From positions 8,797 to 17,488 of the forward strand of contig MHFC01000024.1 of NCBI GenBank assembly GCA_001804025.1: 8,692 nt of DNA, written 5' to 3'. The notes beneath the pieces are model-generated. The model worked only from the letters and a program-made list of their open reading frames with translations, ran no database searches and had not been told where the DNA came from. Source of the DNA: Omnitrophica bacterium GWA2_52_8 (GTDB lineage: Bacteria > Omnitrophota > Omnitrophia > Omnitrophales > Aquincolibacteriaceae). Numbering within the stretch: position 1 is the first letter of the stretch; the number at the start of each line of letters is the position of its first letter. The position numbers were made by a program, and so were the translations under genes. Shown here in pieces: positions 1 to 6,275 of the stretch.

Positions 1-1204
1 CTTTGGATTTGCGCGGGGCCCATAGACTGAAAGGCAGCAGCAATAAAAACAGCGGGCCGAGGGGAAATCCGCCGTCATAATCCTGCGGACGAAACGTCAT
101 ATTCAAAGGCAGCAGCAAAAAACCTAAAAAACTTTTGGGCGGCCCCATACTCCTGAAATGCTCCAGCGTACCCAAATCCACCGCTCCAAAAAGGCTGCCC
201 ATCGTGGGAAAAAGCGGGTTGCCCGTCAGAAGAGCGCTCTGCGCAAACCAGTAACCGCTGGCAGCCAAAACACCTCCGAACATCCAAAGCGCGGGTACAA
301 GCCTCTCCCCCCTGCGCTCCGACCGGACGAACTGAATCAAAAACAGCACGAAAAAGGGTACCGCCGCCAGGAGAATGAGAATTTTTGTTGCCGCCGCAAT
401 CCCGAAAAGAAGCCCCGCGATGGCCAAGGGCTCTTTGCGGTTTTCCCGTAGCCCCCGCTCGAACTGAAAAAAAGCCAGGAACATAAACAGACTGACCGCC
501 AAATCGACATAGGTCGTCGTCGCCTCAAAAAATACAGCCGGCGTCAGAAAGAGCAGAAGGCCCGCGAAGCGCGCAAAGACTTTCGAACCCGTTTCATTTT
601 CAAGCCTGAAAATGAACGCTGCCGTGAGCATAAAGGCGGTGAGCCAATGGAATAACTTTGCCAATGCCACGCTTTTAAACAAAAGACCGAGTGCAAAAAG
701 AGAATTGAAAAAGATCGACGTATAAGAATTAAAATCATCGGGAAAGGGCCTTAGCGAAGCGTGCTCGGCAAAGGATTTCGCCACAGCCAATTGATAGGCC
801 AGCGAATCATTGGCAATTTCCGGTAAAAAACAAAGCAGTGCGGCTGCCATTAAAAAAAAAGCCAGCGCGCCGCTGACTGCTTGCGCGCCCGGCGTTGAGG
901 CATCACCGCCCAAGCGGCGTAAAACTCCCCCGATCCAATCCAGGGAAGTTCTTGCCCGGCGAAACCGGAACGCCAGGATTAAAAAAAGTCCGCCGCAAAC
1001 CCCATCCAGACGGAACCATTGCAGCTGTCCGAGAATGGAAAGGCCCAGAACAAGCCCAAGCAGACCCAGTGAAAATTCCAGGAGGCCGCGTATTTCCGGA
1101 TCCTCTTCAATCACCCAGGGACGAAAAAATTCCCCCAAAACATAAATGGCAGGGAAAAGAATCGCTGCGGCCGCAATCGTGATGAGAATTTCATGAATCA
1201 GCAT
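1..1204 (-). CDS. GT-C fold (GT39-like) membrane glycosyltransferase, N-terminal part, cut by window edge
   Basis: The minus-strand frame is open from an ATG at 1204 to the window edge: 401 codons with no stop, so the 3' end is missing. The product is strongly hydrophobic with many membrane segments (for example residues 5-25, 41-60, 111-127, 211-227, 262-292). It shows the pattern of bacterial polyprenyl-phosphate-sugar dependent glycosyltransferases. A first outer loop carries NDSLAYQLAVAKSF (132-145) followed by a Pro/Asn/Ser-rich stretch, where relatives read D-x-L-x-Y-H-L-x-x-P-K. Further on are TTYVDLAVSLF (230-240), GIAAATK (268-274) and GNPLFP (328-333). Asp133 is the likely counterpart of the catalytic acidic residue. 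The usual His after Tyr is Gln here. Such enzymes transfer sugars on the periplasmic face; the substrate cannot be told. The start is supported by GAGG 8 bases upstream (1213-1216) and a promoter 19 bases upstream. The family is fairly sure, the role is not. Confidence 0.82.
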   Translation of the reverse strand, partial: MLIHEILITIAAAAILFPAIYVLGEFFRPWVIEEDPEIRGLLEFSLGLLGLVLGLSILGQLQWFRLDGVCGGLFLILAFRFRRARTSLDWIGGVLRRLGGDASTPGAQAVSGALAFFLMAAALLCFLPEIANDSLAYQLAVAKSFAEHASLRPFPDDFNSYTSIFFNSLFALGLLFKSVALAKLFHWLTAFMLTAAFIFRLENETGSKVFARFAGLLLFLTPAVFFEATTTYVDLAVSLFMFLAFFQFERGLRENRKEPLAIAGLLFGIAAATKILILLAAVPFFVLFLIQFVRSERRGERLVPALWMFGGVLAASGYWFAQSALLTGNPLFPTMGSLFGAVDLGTLEHFRSMGPPKSFLGFLLLPLNMTFRPQDYDGGFPLGPLFLLLLPFSLWAPRKSK

Positions 1205-1212
1205 GTCTTAAA

Positions 1213-1216
1213 CCTC
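1213..1216 (-). promoter_or_regulatory. Ribosome binding site (GAGG) of the GT-C gene
   Basis: GAGG lies 8 bases upstream of the ATG at 1204 on the minus strand. A second ATG overlaps this region (starting at 1218) but is out of frame with the gene, so the ribosome site favours 1204. Confidence 0.6.
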
Positions 1217-1223
1217 ATGGCCC

Positions 1224-1252
1224 AGTATATGTCAGGGTCTAACGCGCGTCAA
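1224..1252 (-). promoter_or_regulatory. Sigma70-type promoter for the GT-C glycosyltransferase
   Basis: On the minus strand TTGACG (1247-1252) and TATACT (1224-1229) are separated by exactly 17 bases, each one mismatch from consensus. The -10 ends 19 bases before the ATG at 1204. Transcription would therefore start about 12 bases before the ATG, giving a very short leader that still holds the GAGG ribosome site. This is the best promoter match I found in the window. Confidence 0.65.
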
Positions 1253-1264
1253 ACCTACGGCTTT

Positions 1265-1293
1265 CAAACATCCGCAGCCTCACGCTCAAACAT
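1265..1293. repeat. Pair of CAAACAT direct repeats between the divergent genes
   Basis: CAAACAT occurs at 1265-1271 and again at 1287-1293, 22 bases apart start to start, about two helical turns. A related TCAAACC sits at 1249-1255, overlapping the minus promoter's -35. The second copy continues into CAAACATTTG (1287-1296), which is near-palindromic. The arrangement could be an operator for a regulator of one or both divergent units, but the repeats are short and chance is possible. Confidence 0.25.
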
Positions 1294-1319
1294 TTGTTCT
1301 ATTTGCAAGTTCCTTTGGC

Positions 1320-1325
1320 TATACT
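1320..1325 (+). promoter_or_regulatory. Possible -10 element for the plus-strand two-gene unit
   Basis: TATACT at 1320-1325 is one mismatch from TATAAT and lies 54 bases before the start codon at 1380. No good -35 stands at 16-18 bases upstream: a spacing of 17 gives TTCTAT, and the better TTGTTC needs 20. A TG occurs near the extended -10 position but one base too far upstream. If used, the promoter would be weak or activator dependent. Confidence 0.35.
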
Positions 1326-1379
1326 ACCGCAAAGCACACAGGGGTCGCGATCACCCTGAACCAGCGCGGGGTAAATTCT

Positions 1380-1979
1380 ATGGACAAAGGCATTCTCGGA
1401 ATTTTTCTAAGGTTCACGGCTGTTCTAGCGGCATCCACCGTACTTGCCATTGCGACCTACTTTTTCCTTGCCCCAAAACCCGGCCTGCTTTTTCCGAATT
1501 CTGATTTTGAACTAGGCACTCTGGAAAATTGGCGCAACGAAGGCGCCGCTTTCATGAATCAACCCACACTTGGCGACAACGCCGCCCCGCGCCACAAGCC
1601 CCTTGGAAAAACAATTCAAGGCAGTTACTGGATCGGCACCTTTGAAAACCGCCCCAGCGGTGACGTTGAGGCCGGAGCCACCCAGGGCGACGCCCCGCAG
1701 GGACGCCTCACTTCGATTCCGTTTACGATCACGCGCGCCGTCATTGCCTTTTCGGCCGGAGCCGGCGGCGGAACACCGCAAACTTCCGTCAATCTTTTAG
1801 TCGATGAAAGAGCCGTTTTGACAGAATCGCCCGCAGCCAGCCCCGAGGGTCAGGAAGCCCTGCGCCCCGTACGCTGGAACACCACGGAATGGCTCGGTAA
1901 AAAAGCACGTATCCAAATCAAAGATGAATCTTCCGGTCCTGGCGGCCATATCAATGCCGATGGCTTCCGCTATGAATAA
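1380..1979 (+). CDS. Membrane-anchored protein with a GH32-associated jelly-roll-like domain
   Basis: The protein has 199 residues. A short basic N-terminus precedes one hydrophobic segment (about 8-31) that should anchor it in the inner membrane, or act as an uncleaved signal, with the rest outside the cytoplasm. Residues 38-199 look like a complete beta-rich domain. It reads NSDFELGTLENW, GSYWIGTFENR, QGDAPQGRLTS, VNLLVDER and ends GGHINADGF. From memory this is the accessory domain found beside GH32 fructosidase catalytic modules and in planctomycete-type secreted proteins, where it reads FE-G-L-GW, GKYWIGTYE, GDAPTGTLTS and GHINVDDI. No catalytic module accompanies it, so enzyme activity is not expected and binding of sugar or another ligand is a guess. 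GGGG at 1368-1371 stands 8 bases before the ATG. The stop overlaps the start of the protease gene by 8 bases, suggesting co-expression. Confidence 0.75.
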   Translation: MDKGILGIFLRFTAVLAASTVLAIATYFFLAPKPGLLFPNSDFELGTLENWRNEGAAFMNQPTLGDNAAPRHKPLGKTIQGSYWIGTFENRPSGDVEAGATQGDAPQGRLTSIPFTITRAVIAFSAGAGGGTPQTSVNLLVDERAVLTESPAASPEGQEALRPVRWNTTEWLGKKARIQIKDESSGPGGHINADGFRYE

Positions 1980-2748
1980 CCGCTCTAAAGTAAAGTGCCG
2001 CGGCGCCAGGCTCAGGCTCGGCTTGAGTCTGTGTCTCGTTTTCCTGGCCTCGGGCTGCGCCACCCTTCAGCCCTTGATCCATGACTTTAACATCGTTCCG
2101 CTGGATCAGGAGAAGCAACTCGGTCAAACGATGGTGAAACAAATAGGGGCGGCCAAACAACTCGTCAGCGATCCCGCCCCCAATCAGACCGTGAACCGCA
2201 TCGGACAAAAATTAGTCAGCGCACTGCCCAGCAAAGAGTTTGATTACAAATTTTATGTCGTTCAGGATGCCTCGCCAAACGCCTTCACCATCCCGGGAGG
2301 AACGATTTATGTCCACACAGGCCTATTAAATTTTGTCGACAGTGAAGACGAGTTAGCCGGCGTATTGGCCCATGAACTGGGACATGCCTATGAACGGCAT
2401 CCCGCCAAGGGCCTCTCGCGCTCTTACGGTCTGGATTACCTCTCATCCCTGGTTCTCAAAGAAAATAAAAGCAAACTTAAAAACATGGCCCTGCAGATTG
2501 CCGGGGGCGGAATACTCAATAAATACGGCCGCGATGATGAAAATGAGGCGGACGAAATCGGCTACCGCCTGATGTCCCGCGCCGGCTACTCGCCGGACGG
2601 CATGATTCTTTTCTTCAAAAAACTGGAGCGCCTCAGCGGATCAAACGGTCTGCCTGCTTTTTTAAGTACTCACCCGGCCACCCCGGAGCGCATCCGCCGG
2701 CTTGAGGCTTTAAAAACACTGCCACAATCCGCGCAGTCCCCCCGCTAA
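1972..2748 (+). CDS. M48 family zinc metalloprotease, LoiP/YggG-like outer-membrane lipoprotein
   Basis: The protein has 258 residues from the ATG at 1972. A basic start and hydrophobic stretch lead to a lipobox (LASGC) with the lipidated Cys at 29. The next residue is Ala, not Asp, which fits outer-membrane sorting. The peptidase domain follows. VLAHELGH (131-138) carries the HExxH zinc ligands His134 and His138 and catalytic Glu135. DENEAD (189-194) supplies the third ligand, Glu190 by the ExxxD pattern. STHPATPERI (232-241) is the conserved His-containing segment near the C-terminus. NAFTIPGGTIYVHTGLL (103-119) is also typical of M48. The length is close to E. coli LoiP (about 250) and there is no TPR tail as in BepA. 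Such proteases cleave misfolded or damaged envelope proteins. An ATG at 1924 would extend the frame but places the signal peptide internally and overlaps the upstream gene by 56 bases, so 1972 is preferred. The ribosome site is weak, consistent with coupling to the upstream gene. Confidence 0.92.
   Translation: MNNRSKVKCRGARLRLGLSLCLVFLASGCATLQPLIHDFNIVPLDQEKQLGQTMVKQIGAAKQLVSDPAPNQTVNRIGQKLVSALPSKEFDYKFYVVQDASPNAFTIPGGTIYVHTGLLNFVDSEDELAGVLAHELGHAYERHPAKGLSRSYGLDYLSSLVLKENKSKLKNMALQIAGGGILNKYGRDDENEADEIGYRLMSRAGYSPDGMILFFKKLERLSGSNGLPAFLSTHPATPERIRRLEALKTLPQSAQSPR
2712..2737 (-). terminator. Weak possible terminator for the minus-strand polysaccharide operon
   Basis: Reading the minus strand past the flippase stop, ACTGC and GCAGT form a 5-base-pair stem (2733-2737 with 2718-2722) around a 10-base loop. 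A G and five Ts (2712-2716) follow. It lies inside the 3' end of the protease gene. The stem is short and the loop large, so this is tentative. Confidence 0.25.
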
Positions 2749-2750
2749 AC

Positions 2751-2773
2751 CGCCTATTTCAGGGGCGCTTTTT
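2751..2773 (+). terminator. Weak possible terminator for the plus-strand unit
   Basis: Three bases after the protease stop, CGCC (2751-2754) can pair with GGCG (2764-2767) around a 9-base loop, followed by C and five Ts (2769-2773). A run of Cs at 2738-2743 could compete for the same Gs. Only four pairs are clear, so efficiency would be low unless the convergent arrangement helps. Confidence 0.2.
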
Positions 2774-4301
2774 CAAGACTCTCAGACGTTCCCGTCAAAG
2801 GAAGATCCGGTATCTCTTTCGCGGCCTTCTTTTTTTTGCGGAAATCTGAAACCATGCCTTTGAAAGTGCTTAGCACCCCGGATTTTTTTTCACCCCAAAA
2901 AAGCACCGGCAGCATTGCGGCACAGAAAATTGCATAGTTCAAAATACATTGAATAAAAACCGGGCCCGGCAGCGGCAAGCGCTCGACCCCGATCAAAACC
3001 AGTGAAAAATAACAAAAAAAGCCGGCGATCGGCAGCAGAAACTGCGCTATTTGGCGCCAGCCGCACAGGTGTTTCAACACGACCGAAGCCAGCAGAAAAA
3101 AGTAAAAGGCGGCGATCAAACCTTCCGCCGCCGCCACGCCTTCGAGTTTCCAGCCCCAGTGAATAAACCAAAGGTTAATGCCGAATCCGAAAAGACAGCA
3201 AATGCCGTGAATCGGAATCAGCAGCCAGTGTTTCTTCACCGTCAAAAGAAACGTGCTGTAGGAATGTGAAATGGCAAAGAAAAAAGAGCCCAGGCTCAGT
3301 ATTTTAAGCGCCGGAATCCCCGTGCTGTACTGCGGCAGCAGCCAGGGCACAATCCAGTCCGCCGCACACCAGACCAATCCGATCAGGAGGGGGAAAATAC
3401 AAGCGAGCACAAGCGTCGGCTGCTTTAAGTATTTCTCGAGGTCCTTGGGGTCATCTTTTTTTGCAAACGCTTCCTGAAAATGCGGAAAAAAAATAACCCC
3501 GAACATATTCGGCAGACTGTAAAGATAATTGTCCGCCATCAGCGCCACGCTGTAAATGCCCAGGGCTTCAAACCCCAGATACTTCGCGACCGTTAAACGA
3601 TCAATACTGGTAAGGATGGATCGCAGGATGTCGGAAATCAAAACCGCAGAGCCCAGGCTCAGCAGAGGAAGAAAGGCCTTCCAGGAAAAAAACAGATTGA
3701 ACCGGTAAGCCGTTTTCGCGCGAATCAAAAAAATCAGCAGCACATAATTAAGAATCATTCCCGCAAAAAAACCGTAGAGCTGGAACTTCCAGGTCAAAAC
3801 GACGGTCCAAAGCAGCGTGCCGAAACTGGATACAATGTTCAGGATGCCCGTCAGCATAAATTCTTTATGGGCCCTGAGCAGCACGACATAGAGGTTATAC
3901 AGCCTCTGCAAAATCACCAGCGCCGCCACAACCAAAAGCCCGTAAAAAATAGCCGGCGAATAATTCTTCCGGTGCCAAAGCGCAAAGGCAACGATCACCG
4001 CCGCCGACGCGATCGCGGTCGTCACGGTAAAACTGTAAACCAGATTCTTGACTTCCTCGACTTTCGCCGTATCCCCTTTTTGTCTGAAATAGGGCACATC
4101 GCGCGCCGTGGCCGTCGTGATGCCAAGCGACGAGTGCTTGGCATAATTCTGGATGACCTGCAGAAACGCCCACACCCCCATGCTGGAAGGGCCGAGAAAG
4201 CGGCGCATCAGAATGCCGTTGACGATGTCAAGAAATTGGGCGATGTAAGAACTGAAAACATAAATGCCCGCATCTTTCATAATTTCTTTTCTTTTGGTCA
4301 C
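2754..4301 (-). CDS. Oligosaccharide flippase, Wzx/PST (MATE-like) family
   Basis: The 515-residue polytopic inner-membrane protein has roughly 12-14 hydrophobic segments from about residue 11 to 470 and a Lys-rich, probably cytoplasmic tail (471-515). Family signatures are visible. RRFLGPSSMGVWAF (33-46) follows the first segment. DRLTVAKYLGFEALGIYSVA (234-253) matches the D-x-L-x-x-x-x-x-LG-x-x-ALG-x-Y-S-x-A motif at the start of the second six-helix half. Such proteins move undecaprenyl-linked sugar units from the cytoplasmic to the periplasmic face. It is the last gene of the five-gene run, 34 bases after the glycosyltransferase. The start is a GTG at 4301 with GGAGG 4 bases before it; an ATG at 4280 would drop seven residues but lacks a ribosome site. 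The C-terminal tail is longer than I would expect for a plain flippase and is rich in Lys, Ser and Pro. No O-antigen polymerase is adjacent. Confidence 0.9.
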   Translation of the reverse strand: MTKRKEIMKDAGIYVFSSYIAQFLDIVNGILMRRFLGPSSMGVWAFLQVIQNYAKHSSLGITTATARDVPYFRQKGDTAKVEEVKNLVYSFTVTTAIASAAVIVAFALWHRKNYSPAIFYGLLVVAALVILQRLYNLYVVLLRAHKEFMLTGILNIVSSFGTLLWTVVLTWKFQLYGFFAGMILNYVLLIFLIRAKTAYRFNLFFSWKAFLPLLSLGSAVLISDILRSILTSIDRLTVAKYLGFEALGIYSVALMADNYLYSLPNMFGVIFFPHFQEAFAKKDDPKDLEKYLKQPTLVLACIFPLLIGLVWCAADWIVPWLLPQYSTGIPALKILSLGSFFFAISHSYSTFLLTVKKHWLLIPIHGICCLFGFGINLWFIHWGWKLEGVAAAEGLIAAFYFFLLASVVLKHLCGWRQIAQFLLPIAGFFCYFSLVLIGVERLPLPGPVFIQCILNYAIFCAAMLPVLFWGEKKSGVLSTFKGMVSDFRKKKKAAKEIPDLPLTGTSESLEKAPLK

Positions 4302-4305
4302 AAGC

Positions 4306-4310
4306 CCTCC
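4306..4310 (-). promoter_or_regulatory. Ribosome binding site (GGAGG) deciding the GTG start of the flippase
   Basis: GGAGG on the minus strand lies 4 bases before the GTG at 4301. The spacing is on the short side, but it is too far (25 bases) from the ATG at 4280 to serve it, so the GTG is the better supported start. Confidence 0.5.
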
Positions 4311-4335
4311 ATGGGTTCAGCAAATGTCATCATGC

Positions 4336-6267
4336 TCAATTCGTTTTCGAGAGATACAGTTCGAGCGTCCGCATCGTTTTGATGCGCCCGCCTTCCCTGT
4401 GGATTCTGCAAAGATTTTCAGACATCCCCTCATCTTCGAGGCGAAGTTCATGGACATAGCCGGAGAGATCCCCTGTAACCAGTTCGCCGATCTTGCTCAG
4501 GGCAGCCTCGGCATCCTCAAATACATATAAAGATTTCCCGAATAAATCTGCCGCACGCGGTTCAATCAAATCCGCGGCGAATTCAGGACAAAGCGCCAGA
4601 ATAGGCTTTTTTGCAGCCACGGCCTCAAAAAACGCGGTGGTGGGTCTGTCGGTGATGATCACATCCGCCTCCGCAATGCATTCCAGCATCGGCCGGGAAT
4701 CCATCCGGATATTCGGATAGTTTTTTTCGGTCAAGTAAGCCACAAACGCGTCGTCCGCATACCGCCGCTTCATGATGGCCTGTTTGTAGGTCACCGTGAA
4801 ACGCGCAAGATTCACCCCAAAGTATTCGAGCAGCCGCTTCTGGTATTCAAAATACCATGCCGCAGGATAGGAGGATAGGTTGAATCTTCTGGCATGAGTC
4901 CTCAATTTCGTCGGGACATAAAGGATTTTTTTGACCGTGCATGCAGGACGAACCTTGGCCTTTTTTTCAAATGCCCTTAAAGAATGCGGCGACTGATAGA
5001 TTTGAAGATCGCCTTGCAGGCCGAGCCGCCTTAATCCTTCCGTAAAAAGGCTTTGCGAGAAGGGATCCGCACAAAAGTAGACATCCGTCAGGTCAAAATC
5101 CGTCAAATTCCACAGGTCATCATGAAAAAGCTGACAGCCGTGCTGCACAACAACTTTCTTAACGCCGGCTAACCCCGCTGCAATAAATGCGGCCTTCGCA
5201 ATCGTGTCTGTTTTCGCATGGGTCACCACATAATCAATTTTATTTTCCAGATAGAACTTCCGGTAGCGCAAGCTTAGCCCGAGCATCTCGCCGGCCGATT
5301 GGACGATAAAAGCCTGAAGCGCGGGCAGAACAATGGCGCTGACATCCAGCCCGCATTGCCGATTCACCCACTCCGTCAATTCCCTGCCTTCTGCGCTCTG
5401 GGCCAAGTGGCCATAGGCCGTGGCGGTTAAATCGGATCTGATTTCTTCAAGCTGCGGATCAGGAGGGCCGCCCGCATCCGCCTCGATTTTTCCGTCAAGA
5501 CTCAAAAAACCATCCCCATATCTCAAGAAAATCGAATGCCCCTGTGCGCAAAGCTGGCGGATGGGGATGTCCAAATGCCGGCTGCCGAAATGCACAAAAA
5601 AAAGGTTTAAAGGCGTTGCCTGAACTGCGATTTTCCGGGGCCGCAGTGCCCCGAAGCGCAGACGCAGCAAGACGGGTTTCACCCAAGCCGCTAGTTCCTG
5701 GCGCAAGGGAAAGCCTCTTTTTGAACCAGTCCGAAGGACTTTGTTTTTGCGGGTTTCGATAAGTTCAAAGCTCCAGCGCGGGTCTTCGCGGCACATTTGC
5801 GGCAGAAACAGCGGGTAGAGCGCTGAATAAGATTCGTTGGAAAAATTTTGAATCGAGACCGGCTCTGTTTTCTCATTGCGCACGTAAATCAAACGGGCCG
5901 GCGCGGAAATGCTCCCGAGAAAATATCGCAGGGTCCGGACTTGAATCATGACGGTATCGATGAAGTATTTCAGCTGGTGGAAAGACAAACGCATCACGTC
6001 CACAGCATGCGTTCCGCAAAACTTCACATGACGCTTCATCAGCAAATCGAACCGTTGAATCCACTGAATCTGATGCCCCAGGAAGGCCTGTTCTCCTTCC
6101 CGAAGTTTTGCTTCATGAACGTAATCCGGTAATATTTTATAGGGAATTCCGCGGCATCCCAGCGCGTAAGAGGCATCGGGTGTCAAGGACAGGACGAGTC
6201 CATCGTCGTACGGCAGGCCGGGCACGAAGTCTTCGACGAGGTAAATGCGTGAAGGAGAAAGCGCCAT
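4336..6267 (-). CDS. Large putative GT-B type surface-carbohydrate glycosyltransferase
   Basis: The protein has 643 residues, with no signal peptide or clear membrane segment, so it is probably cytoplasmic or membrane-associated. I do not recognise the N-terminal part (about 1-200). From about 212 on it resembles two-domain GT-B enzymes of the capsule/CDP-glycerol transferase type. KIDYVVTH (343-350), then KKVVVQHG (370-377), is the strand-plus-QHG motif seen where such enzymes begin their second half. KILYVPTKLR (447-456) opens the C-terminal domain. ADVIITDRPTTAFFEAVAAK (534-553) resembles the A-D-x-x-I-T-D-x-S/T donor-site motif, with KPILAL after it. Donor and acceptor are unknown. The ATG at 6267 lies 8 bases after the methyltransferase stop. 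An in-frame ATG at 6363 would overlap that gene by 88 bases and adds an Arg/Cys-rich segment that reads like its shadow, so 6267 is chosen. Its place between a methyltransferase and the flippase supports a role in building the exported glycan. Confidence 0.68.
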   Translation of the reverse strand: MALSPSRIYLVEDFVPGLPYDDGLVLSLTPDASYALGCRGIPYKILPDYVHEAKLREGEQAFLGHQIQWIQRFDLLMKRHVKFCGTHAVDVMRLSFHQLKYFIDTVMIQVRTLRYFLGSISAPARLIYVRNEKTEPVSIQNFSNESYSALYPLFLPQMCREDPRWSFELIETRKNKVLRTGSKRGFPLRQELAAWVKPVLLRLRFGALRPRKIAVQATPLNLFFVHFGSRHLDIPIRQLCAQGHSIFLRYGDGFLSLDGKIEADAGGPPDPQLEEIRSDLTATAYGHLAQSAEGRELTEWVNRQCGLDVSAIVLPALQAFIVQSAGEMLGLSLRYRKFYLENKIDYVVTHAKTDTIAKAAFIAAGLAGVKKVVVQHGCQLFHDDLWNLTDFDLTDVYFCADPFSQSLFTEGLRRLGLQGDLQIYQSPHSLRAFEKKAKVRPACTVKKILYVPTKLRTHARRFNLSSYPAAWYFEYQKRLLEYFGVNLARFTVTYKQAIMKRRYADDAFVAYLTEKNYPNIRMDSRPMLECIAEADVIITDRPTTAFFEAVAAKKPILALCPEFAADLIEPRAADLFGKSLYVFEDAEAALSKIGELVTGDLSGYVHELRLEDEGMSENLCRIHREGGRIKTMRTLELYLSKTN

Positions 6268-6275
6268 GAATCCGT

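Noticed and set aside
810..1182. Two overlapping plus-strand open frames with Lys/Arg/Pro/Ser-rich products
   Set aside because: Both are antisense to the GT-C gene, whose minus frame stays open for 401 codons with membrane segments and family motifs.
1193..1504. Plus-strand open frame of 103 codons across the divergent promoter region
   Set aside because: It spans both promoters and the start of the anchored-domain gene in a different frame, with no coherent protein features.
1924..1971. Upstream in-frame ATG extending the M48 protease by 16 residues
   Set aside because: It would bury the lipoprotein signal peptide and overlap the preceding gene by 56 bases; the peptide starting at 1972 is a typical lipoprotein signal.
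3867..4382. Plus-strand open frame of 171 codons
   Set aside because: It is antisense to the flippase 5' end and reads as low-complexity Arg/His-rich protein, a shadow of the real gene.
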